From positions 1 to 6,770 of the forward strand of contig CAYRWK010000041.1 in NCBI GenBank assembly GCA_964427965.1: a DNA stretch of 6,770 bases, written 5' to 3'. This DNA comes from CAYRWK01 sp964427965 (lineage in GTDB: Bacteria; Patescibacteriota; WWE3; UBA101185; UBA10185). The notes beneath the pieces were generated by a model that worked only from the letters and a program-made list of their open reading frames with translations, did no database searches and was not told where the DNA came from. The translations under genes and the position numbers were made by a program. This document shows positions 1 to 5,402 of the stretch, in pieces. Position 1 is the first letter of the stretch. Every line of letters starts with the position of its first letter.

Positions 1-917
1 ACAAATTATATACTTCTACCGAAGTAGCAGAAATCCTAGGAGTTAGTTTAAGATCCGTATATAGATATTTGGACGAAGGTAAGTTAGATGCCGAAGTCAA
101 GACCGCAACAGGTAGACATAGATTCACAAAACAAAACATTATAGACTTTTTATATCCAAATGGTGAAAAACCACAAGATAGAGTAGTAAAAGAAGTTAAA
201 GAACCAAAACAAGAGTTTGAACAAGGTGCTTCTGAACCAATTAGACCTGTTACAGTTAAACCTGTTGAGAAAGTGATTGTTGAGGAAGCTGAAGTTAAAA
301 AACCCGTTGCCAAAACCGAAGAGGTTGTGAAAGAGGAAGAGCCGATAGATTGGTTAGAGAAATTTAGAGCCGCGGCAAGAAAGTATAGGGAAGAGGAGGA
401 ACAAAAGGAAGTAGTAAAGGAGCCTGTTAAACCAGCGAGAGCTGTTGAGAGAGAAGAAACCATCTCTACGATGGGAACTCCTACACAATCTCAAGTTGTT
501 GAAGAAGTAAGAGAGTCGGAAGAAAGCAATGTTTACTACTATAGAAGTTTAACCGGTGGGCTAAAAGATATTGCCCAAAATATTGACAAAAGTTCGAGAA
601 AAGCCTCCGTTGACTACGCTTTTACAATGAACGCCGGACTTTCCTTACATAAACCTATTAGACCCTTTTCTATCTTGCATGTTTATGTAAGACCGGAGGA
701 TAGGGAATTTTTTGAGAGAATGCTTCACCTGGTTCCTTCTGAGGAAAGTAACGCTCAGTTGTGTTTGTTAACAACAGGCAATAAGAGCATTTTGATCAAC
801 AAAAAGGAAATGCACGGATTATACGTGGTTTCCGATGTCCAACTAAAAAAGGACTTGCTGGAAAAAGGTGAGGAAGATTTAGCTAAAGAATTTGAAACTT
901 TACTAAATTCGCTCTAA
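1..917 (+). CDS. HTH DNA-binding protein (MerR/excisionase-type) with AbiEi-like C-terminal domain, 5' partial
   Basis: The frame is open from the first complete codon at base 3, so the gene begins upstream of the window. A TTG at 69 would cut the DNA-binding domain in half and is not the start. Bases 3-170 encode a MerR/BldC/excisionase-type helix-turn-helix with wing: YTSTEVAEILGVSLRSVYRY, then DEGKL and TGRHRF, matching the family pattern T..EvAe.LgVs..tV.r...eGkL....G.hR. A roughly 130-residue Glu/Lys/Val/Pro-rich, probably disordered linker follows (about 170-560), containing one amphipathic helix (IDWLEKFRAAARKYREEEEQ). The last 120 or so residues look globular. The pattern DYAFTMNAGLSLHKP, a hydrophobic HVYV strand and VVSDVQLKKDLLEKGEED resembles AbiEi-type antitoxin/regulator domains (type IV toxin-antitoxin); I infer this from recall of the family pattern. 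Role: probable transcription regulator, targets unknown. It ends in TAA, 56 bp before glgA. The HTH call is firm and the C-terminal assignment tentative. Confidence 0.8.
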   Translation, partial: KLYTSTEVAEILGVSLRSVYRYLDEGKLDAEVKTATGRHRFTKQNIIDFLYPNGEKPQDRVVKEVKEPKQEFEQGASEPIRPVTVKPVEKVIVEEAEVKKPVAKTEEVVKEEEPIDWLEKFRAAARKYREEEEQKEVVKEPVKPARAVEREETISTMGTPTQSQVVEEVRESEESNVYYYRSLTGGLKDIAQNIDKSSRKASVDYAFTMNAGLSLHKPIRPFSILHVYVRPEDREFFERMLHLVPSEESNAQLCLLTTGNKSILINKKEMHGLYVVSDVQLKKDLLEKGEEDLAKEFETLLNSL

Positions 918-958
918 AACTTAAAGCTACTCGTAGTCTTTCAAAGAGTTGTCCTGTC

Positions 959-967
959 TGATACAAT
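959..967 (+). promoter_or_regulatory. Extended -10 promoter of first glgA (predicted leaderless start)
   Basis: TGATACAAT is a TGn plus TACAAT extended -10 element (5 of 6 matches to TATAAT). Counting seven bases from its last base puts +1 at 974, the A of the glgA ATG. The best -35 at 17 bp spacing is TTTCAA (939-944), which is weak. No Shine-Dalgarno sequence lies in the 20 bases before the ATG; the nearest purine run, AAAGAG at 943-948, is too far away. This predicts a leaderless mRNA. Confidence 0.55.
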
Positions 968-973
968 ATTCCC

Positions 974-2476
974 ATGCGTATTCTAATGGTTGCCGCAGAG
1001 TCTGCTCCATTTGCTGCCGTTGGCGGCTTTTCCTCAGTTATTGGTTATTTATCAAAAGCATTGGCAAAAAGAGGTAACGAGGTTGCCGTCTTTATGCCTA
1101 AATTTGGGTTTATTGACGAAGAGAAATACAAGATAAAAACCATATACGAAGGTTTAAAAGTTCCTACTGACGACGAAAGTAATCCCTATTTGATTTGTAA
1201 CGTGAAAATGAGTAGGGAAGTGAACGGTGTAACAACATACTTTTTGGAAAATCAGGAATACTATGAAAAAAGAGCCAACGTCTATGGGTACAGCGATGAT
1301 CCAACCAGATGGGTATTGTTGTCACGAGGCGTTATTGAGTTTATTAAAACAGGGATATTTGTACCTGATGTTATCCATGCCAATGACTGGCACACCGGAG
1401 CGGTAGCTGACTATATGAAGTCAACCTACGCTAAAGATCCTGTAATATCCCAAATTTCAACCGTTTTTACAATTCATAATTTGCAATTCCAAGGCATGTT
1501 TGACCACAAAAATATTACTGAGCTTGATTTTGATGACGGAAAGTCGTCAATCGTATCTTTTTTTGACCCAAGACTTAATAAGCAAAACTTTATGAGACGG
1601 GGAATACTATTTAGTGACGCGGTCAACACTGTCTCAAAGACCTATTCCCGAGAAATACTAACTCCTGAATTTGGTGAAAGACTTGATAGACTGCTGTTAG
1701 AGGTTAAATGGAAGCTTTTTGGTATTGTAAATGGGTTGGATTATGAAGAATTTAATCCTGCAACCGATAAGTTGATTGAGAAAAATTATGATATTAAGTC
1801 CTTAGCAGATCGAGCTGAGAATAAAGTCGCAGTACAGAAGGAATACGACCTGCCTGTCAAAGCCGATACCTTACTGCTAGGTTTTGTTGGAAGATTAGAC
1901 AAACAAAAAGGCGTGGATCTTATAGTCAACACTTTATACCATGTCATGAAAGATTATGACGTGCAGTTTATTCAGGTGGGTGGTGGTGATGGTGAATTGA
2001 CACAAATGCTTTACAGATTAAAAGAAGCTTTTCCAAAAAAAGTGGGCATTCATCCTTATCCAAATTTTACACTCCCTAGATTGCTGTTTTCGGGTTGTGA
2101 TGTAATTTTGTACCCCTCTAGATTTGAGCCATGTGGAGTTGTCCAAATTGAGGCTATGAGGTATGGTTCTGCTCCTCTTGTGAGAAAAGTAGGCGGGTTG
2201 TCTGATACGGTAGAGGAGTTTGACTCTATTACCTGCAAGGGTACCGGTTTTGTTTTTGAGGATTTTGATGAGTTTTCATTGTTTGGTCAGGTTGTCAGGG
2301 CAAAGGAGCTATTTGCTAATAAACCTGTTTGGCGCAAGCTTGTAGTAAATGGCATGAAGGCTGACTTTAGCTGGGAGTATAGCGCAAAAGAATACGAAAG
2401 GTTGTATGAAAGAGCAGTGTCATTTAAGAACAAAAAACCTCAGAATCTTAAGGCCATAGAGGGAATTCTGGATTGA
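974..2476 (+). CDS. glgA: Glycogen/starch synthase, GT5 family, copy 1
   Basis: A 500-residue GT-B glycosyltransferase that would transfer glucose from ADP- (or UDP-) glucose to the non-reducing end of alpha-1,4-glucan in the cytoplasm. The N-terminal GT5 domain has MRILMVAAESAPFAAVGGF (1-19), HANDWHTG (135-142) and FTIHNLQFQG (165-174, H168). The C-terminal domain has GRLDKQKGVD with R307 and K312, then PSRFEPCGVVQIEAMRYG (381-398) with E385, corresponding to the E. coli GlgA catalytic-site residues H161, R300, K305 and E377. Length is normal for the family. Odd point: the invariant KxGG lysine (Lys15 in E. coli) is Ala15 here, and the usual GGL is GGF. The ATG at 974 is chosen because the family N-terminus begins exactly there. 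It is the only gene here ending in TGA, and that stop overlaps a strong promoter for the next unit. Family assignment is very secure; activity and donor preference are open because of the missing lysine. Confidence 0.96.
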   Translation: MRILMVAAESAPFAAVGGFSSVIGYLSKALAKRGNEVAVFMPKFGFIDEEKYKIKTIYEGLKVPTDDESNPYLICNVKMSREVNGVTTYFLENQEYYEKRANVYGYSDDPTRWVLLSRGVIEFIKTGIFVPDVIHANDWHTGAVADYMKSTYAKDPVISQISTVFTIHNLQFQGMFDHKNITELDFDDGKSSIVSFFDPRLNKQNFMRRGILFSDAVNTVSKTYSREILTPEFGERLDRLLLEVKWKLFGIVNGLDYEEFNPATDKLIEKNYDIKSLADRAENKVAVQKEYDLPVKADTLLLGFVGRLDKQKGVDLIVNTLYHVMKDYDVQFIQVGGGDGELTQMLYRLKEAFPKKVGIHPYPNFTLPRLLFSGCDVILYPSRFEPCGVVQIEAMRYGSAPLVRKVGGLSDTVEEFDSITCKGTGFVFEDFDEFSLFGQVVRAKELFANKPVWRKLVVNGMKADFSWEYSAKEYERLYERAVSFKNKKPQNLKAIEGILD

Positions 2477-2501
2477 CAATACTATAAGTCTTTGGTATAC
2501 T
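2473..2501 (+). promoter_or_regulatory. Near-consensus sigma70-type promoter overlapping the glgA stop codon
   Basis: TTGACA (2473-2478) is a perfect -35. A 17-bp spacer follows, then TATACT (2496-2501, 5 of 6 to consensus) preceded by TGG, so it also fits the extended -10 rule. The -35 includes the TGA stop of glgA. Predicted +1 is A2508. This is the best promoter in the window, yet 13 bases after +1 the transcript enters a very long hairpin with a T-run. Confidence 0.8.
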
Positions 2502-2520
2502 TTTCCCAGTTTTGAAACAC

Positions 2521-2612
2521 GTACAACCTAGGTTGTGGGAGGTTCAAGCTTTCTTATTCTGCGGGCAGGAGAATAGGAAACGAACCTCTCGCAACTTGGG
2601 TTGTATTTTTTT
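2521..2612 (+). terminator. Long hairpin followed by T-run (intrinsic terminator)
   Basis: The 36-pair hairpin at 2521-2606 is directly followed by seven T (2606-2612), the arrangement of a Rho-independent terminator. It would end transcripts arriving from glgA and those starting at A2508. The stem is far longer than a usual terminator, so termination may be only part of its job. No second hairpin is needed for the GH57 genes because they have their own -10 element downstream. Confidence 0.6.
2523..2536. repeat. Perfect 14-bp palindrome with a near copy at 2591-2604
   Basis: ACAACCTAGGTTGT is its own reverse complement and starts 15 bases after the predicted +1. A near copy, GCAACTTGGGTTGT (11 of 14 identical), lies at 2591-2604 and forms the other arm of the long hairpin. 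The site could be an operator at DNA level or simply one arm of the RNA structure; the sequence alone cannot separate these. Confidence 0.5.
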
Positions 2613-2634
2613 GTGCCCTTTTTTTCAAAAAGAA

Positions 2635-2643
2635 TGTTATAAT
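2635..2643 (+). promoter_or_regulatory. Extended -10 promoter of the first GH57 gene (predicted leaderless start)
   Basis: TGTTATAAT is a perfect extended -10 (TGn plus TATAAT). Predicted +1 falls at 2650 or 2651, that is, at or one base before the GTG start codon. No convincing -35 is present; T-rich and A-rich tracts (2619-2631) sit just upstream. There is no Shine-Dalgarno sequence before the GTG. Confidence 0.6.
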
Positions 2644-2650
2644 TTACGCT

Positions 2651-3889
2651 GTGAAAGTAGCTTTATTACTTCATTTGTACCAGCCTGTATACCAGGACAA
2701 GGCAGTTTTTACGGAAGTTTACACTTCCTGCTACCTTCCATTACTAAAATTCATAAAAAACAAGCGCGACTTTAATGTGACGTTAAACGTTTCGTTAAGT
2801 CTGTTACAGCAAATGGATATGTATGGGTACACTTCGTGGGTTGAAAGTCTTAAGGAGCTTGTTACGCAGGACAAGGTTGAATTGACCGGCAGTGCTGCCT
2901 ATCACCCTCTTCTTACTAAGCTGTCTGAGGATTACATGAACAAACAAATTGTTCTAAACGAGTATGGGGTTGGTTACTACTTGGGTAGAAGATCCGGGTT
3001 TGAGGGAGAACCTGCAATTCTTATTAAGGACCTAAACGGCTTTTTTCCTCCCGAGCTTGCGGTTAGCCCCGCTGTATTAAAGACCGTAAACGAGCTTAAC
3101 TATAAATGGATGGTGGTGGATGAGTGTGCTATTTCGGGGGAAGGTTTGGCAAGTGGAGTATACGAGATAGATGGTATAGAGACAAAAATTGTTGCCAGAA
3201 ACACAGCTCTTAGTAACGCAATCTCTTTTAAGCGTGACAGCAATGTAACTGATATTGTAAACATGCTTGAGGCTAACTTAATGGATCAAAAGCACAATGT
3301 TATAGCCATTGATGGGGAAGTGTTTGGGCATCATTTTAAAGACGGGATGTACTTTTTGGAAACTTTTGTAGAAGCTGTTATGGCAAGAGGTGGGAATTTT
3401 ATTAAAATTAGCCCCTTGGTGGAAAATTCCGTTATTAACAAAATCGAAAGTATCAAGGAGTCCACTTGGGCTTTGACTAACGCTTCTTCTGAAATTTATC
3501 CGTTGTGGCAAAAAAACGGTAACTTACTTCAAAAAGCTCAATGGGATTTGTTTAAGGTGGTAAACGAGGAGATTGTTTTGGAAGATATCGCTTCTATGGA
3601 TATGAGTTTGTCAACAGCTCCTGTTTGGAGCACTAGTGACATAAACGCCGTGGAGGACCCTGTGTTAAGAAATAACATGTTAAAGCATATTAGTATTCTT
3701 CAAAGTCAAAATTCAGATCAGTTTTGGTGGGCGTCCGGGGAGACTTTGCCTAACGACGTAGTTTTATCCAGCACACTAATGGTTAGGAACAGTCTAGAAA
3801 TATACTCCAATATCATACAATATATTACTGAGGATACTCTAAAGGAGAAACTACAGGAAAAAATTAAAGATGTTGAAAGTTGTTTATAA
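2651..3889 (+). CDS. GH57 family glycoside hydrolase / alpha-glucanotransferase, paralogue 1
   Basis: A 412-residue protein of glycoside hydrolase family 57, which holds alpha-amylases, 4-alpha-glucanotransferases and branching enzymes with a retaining mechanism. The five conserved regions are visible in order: HLYQP (8-12); VELTGSAAYHP (76-86); FFPPELAVS (131-139) with probable nucleophile E135; IDGEVFGHH (220-228) with probable acid/base D221, like the DGE of Thermococcus 4-alpha-glucanotransferase; and STW (271-273). An alpha-helical C-terminal part includes SDQFWWAS (355-362), shared with the next gene. The GTG start is chosen because MKVALLLHLYQP aligns with the start of the neighbouring paralogue and with the family N-terminus. 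There is no signal peptide, so it is probably cytoplasmic and acts on stored glucan. It is shorter than the next gene and lacks its UVR extension. The exact reaction cannot be told from the sequence; branching or glucanotransfer fits the glgA neighbours best. Confidence 0.9.
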   Translation: MKVALLLHLYQPVYQDKAVFTEVYTSCYLPLLKFIKNKRDFNVTLNVSLSLLQQMDMYGYTSWVESLKELVTQDKVELTGSAAYHPLLTKLSEDYMNKQIVLNEYGVGYYLGRRSGFEGEPAILIKDLNGFFPPELAVSPAVLKTVNELNYKWMVVDECAISGEGLASGVYEIDGIETKIVARNTALSNAISFKRDSNVTDIVNMLEANLMDQKHNVIAIDGEVFGHHFKDGMYFLETFVEAVMARGGNFIKISPLVENSVINKIESIKESTWALTNASSEIYPLWQKNGNLLQKAQWDLFKVVNEEIVLEDIASMDMSLSTAPVWSTSDINAVEDPVLRNNMLKHISILQSQNSDQFWWASGETLPNDVVLSSTLMVRNSLEIYSNIIQYITEDTLKEKLQEKIKDVESCL

Positions 3890-3894
3890 ATAAT

Positions 3895-5385
3895 ATGAAA
3901 ATAGCATTATTACTCCATTTTTATCAACCATACAACCAGCAAGAGGATATTTTGGCAAGGATTGTTAATGAGAGTTATTTGCCTTTGACGGAAGGTCTGC
4001 TTGTTCGACCAAGAGCTAAACTAACGGTAAATATAACATCCTCTTTGGTGGAATTGTTATTAAATACCGGTCATTCAAGGGTGGTTGAAAATATAAAAAC
4101 ACTCGCGCAGAGAGGTCAAATAGAACTTACGGGAAGTGCAAAATATCACGCTTTTTTGCCCTTGCTTCCGGAAACCGAAGCGATAAGGCAGATTGAACAA
4201 AATCAGGAGGCGAACGAGAAGATATTTGGACCTGCTTGTTGTAATAAGGTGGGGTTTTTTACACCTGAGATGGCAGTATCTAATGAGATATTGAGTATTG
4301 TTGCTAAGGAAGGCTACACTTGGATGTCGGTTCCTCGGGTGGCATTTATAGGCGGGGTGCCTTCGGCACAAAAAATATATGAAGATGAAAAGACGGGGGT
4401 TAAGCTGTTTTTTAGAAACAAGCGGGTAAGTTCCTTGATATTGTCCGGTGTTTGTCGAAGTGCGGAGGATTTAATTAAGGAAACTCGGGATATTCATGAT
4501 GACATATACTGGTTTACCGTGATGGATGCTGAAACATTTGGTCACCATCGAATAGGGCATGAGAAGTTCTTGTTTGAGATTATGGATAATGCGTTTTTTG
4601 AACCTGTGACGGTGAGCGATTTACTTAGCGGTTCTTTGGAAGTAGTAAGAACAAGCATTCGACCTAGTACGTGGACCAATGAGGAGCAGGATTTTTGGCT
4701 AGATAGAGAAAAAACCCAGTTTTCATCAGCGAAATCTTTTATATTGTGGAAGGATCCTGAAAACCCCATTCATGCCTTGCAGTGGGAGTTAACAAATTAT
4801 GCAATTAATGAAGTAAACTCCGCACCAAAAGGTATGCCAAACTATGAAGAAGCAAGGGAGCTTTTGGATAAGGCGATATCATCCGATCAATTTTGGTGGG
4901 CATCCGCCAAGCCTTGGTGGAGCCTTGAAATGATAGAGCAGGGGGCCTATCAGTTAAAACAAGTCCTTATCACTCTTAATAGGAGTTTACAAGGTGTGGA
5001 AAAGGCTGAAAACTTATACCGAAAAATATTGGATCAAGCATTTGTTTGGCAAAGAACGGGGTATATTAGAAAAAAACATTTGGAAAACTCATCAACCTAC
5101 ATGAAAACCCCCTTTAAAGATCGAACTCCGGCAGAGTGGCATAATCAGCTTATTTTAGAATTTGAAGATGAGATGAACAAGGCCGCTGAAAACAAGGATT
5201 TTGAAAAGGCAATTAAATGGCGCGATGCACTAATTAAAATAAAAAATGGAACAGACATATACGATGTTTTGCATGTGGTAGACGAACTATGGTCAGCACG
5301 AAATATTCCCCAGCTTAAGCCTTACCTGCAGCATAAGGAGGGGGAGATCTCTGACTTTGCAAAAGGGTTTTTGAAGCCTCTGTAA
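3895..5385 (+). CDS. GH57 family glycoside hydrolase / alpha-glucanotransferase with C-terminal UVR motif, paralogue 2
   Basis: A 496-residue paralogue of the preceding gene. GH57 regions: HFYQP (8-12); IELTGSAKYHAF (76-87); FFTPEMAVS (121-129) with probable nucleophile E125; MDAETFGHH (210-218) with probable acid/base D211; STW (258-260). SDQFWWAS (330-337) marks the shared helical domain. Beyond residue 380 there is an extension absent from paralogue 1. It contains FEDEMNKAAENKDFEKAIKW followed by RDAL (423-446), matching the UVR motif of UvrB, UvrC and McsA/ClpC (eM..Aa...dFE.A...RD.i). The ATG at 3895 is preferred over an in-frame TTG at 3880 because MKIALLLHFYQP aligns with the paralogue start; the TTG would overlap the upstream gene. 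The 5-base spacer suggests co-transcription. No Shine-Dalgarno is visible; a TATAAA at 3885-3890 is a weak -10 candidate. Probably cytoplasmic; the precise glucan reaction is unknown. Confidence 0.9.
   Translation: MKIALLLHFYQPYNQQEDILARIVNESYLPLTEGLLVRPRAKLTVNITSSLVELLLNTGHSRVVENIKTLAQRGQIELTGSAKYHAFLPLLPETEAIRQIEQNQEANEKIFGPACCNKVGFFTPEMAVSNEILSIVAKEGYTWMSVPRVAFIGGVPSAQKIYEDEKTGVKLFFRNKRVSSLILSGVCRSAEDLIKETRDIHDDIYWFTVMDAETFGHHRIGHEKFLFEIMDNAFFEPVTVSDLLSGSLEVVRTSIRPSTWTNEEQDFWLDREKTQFSSAKSFILWKDPENPIHALQWELTNYAINEVNSAPKGMPNYEEARELLDKAISSDQFWWASAKPWWSLEMIEQGAYQLKQVLITLNRSLQGVEKAENLYRKILDQAFVWQRTGYIRKKHLENSSTYMKTPFKDRTPAEWHNQLILEFEDEMNKAAENKDFEKAIKWRDALIKIKNGTDIYDVLHVVDELWSARNIPQLKPYLQHKEGEISDFAKGFLKPL
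5060..5232 (+). other. C-terminal extension of GH57 paralogue 2 carrying the UVR motif
   Basis: This marks the protein region of about residues 389-446 within the second GH57 gene. The UVR motif itself is encoded at about 5152-5232. UVR motifs are short helical hairpins used for protein-protein contact (UvrB-UvrC, McsA-McsB). A role in dimerisation or docking to another enzyme of the cluster is an inference. Confidence 0.7.
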
Positions 5386-5387
5386 CG

Positions 5388-5396
5388 TGTTATCAT
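5388..5396 (+). promoter_or_regulatory. Extended -10-like element before second glgA (predicted leaderless start)
   Basis: TGTTATCAT is TGn plus TATCAT (5 of 6 to TATAAT). It lies in the 17-base gap between the GH57 stop and the glgA ATG. Seven bases after its end is 5403, the A of the ATG, the same geometry as at the first glgA. There is no Shine-Dalgarno sequence. Confidence 0.5.
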
Positions 5397-5402
5397 AATC
5401 TT

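Larger units (their letters stand above)
2508..2612 (+). ncRNA. Candidate small hairpin RNA or attenuated leader, about 105 nt
   Basis: From predicted +1 A2508 to the T-run ending at 2612. Bases 2521-2545 pair with 2582-2606 over 25 consecutive pairs (20 Watson-Crick, 5 G-U). After a 4/1 internal loop, 2550-2560 pair with 2570-2580 (11 pairs, 1 G-U), closed by a 9-base loop at 2561-2569. All six non-Watson-Crick positions are G-U wobbles in the + strand RNA; there are no mismatches. This favours a selected RNA structure on this strand. The 5' arm holds GGGAGGT (2537-2543), a Shine-Dalgarno-like sequence with no start codon nearby, paired to ACCTCTC-type sequence in the 3' arm. I recognise no known RNA family. 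Alternatives are an oversized terminator for glgA or an attenuator for the downstream GH57 genes. Confidence 0.5.

Noticed and set aside
923..941. Small inverted repeat AAAGCTAC / GTAGTCTTT after the HTH gene as a terminator
   Set aside because: The stem is short, needs a bulge, has a 2-4 base loop and is not followed by a T-run.
2474..2650. The first glgA and the first GH57 gene are in the same frame, separated only by TGA codons (2474 and 2513), suggesting TGA recoding (code 25) and a fusion protein
   Set aside because: The other long genes run full length without in-frame TGA and end in TAA. The intervening translation has no domain-like character, and the interval holds strong promoter, hairpin and -10 signals. 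Absence of TAA/TAG over about 58 codons is not very unlikely.
2512..2775. Open frame of 87 codons starting at TTG 2512
   Set aside because: It runs through the hairpin and then overlaps the GH57 gene in another frame; cysteine-rich, without recognisable motif or ribosome site.
3880..3894. TTG at 3880 as the start of the second GH57 gene
   Set aside because: It adds five residues (MFINN) before the conserved MKIALLLHFYQP start and overlaps the upstream gene; the ATG at 3895 matches the paralogue.
3881..3894. Extended -10 promoter before the second GH57 gene
   Set aside because: TATAAA at 3885-3890 is -10-like, but the TG spacing is off by one and +1 would fall two bases inside the start codon, so it is much weaker than the three listed sites.
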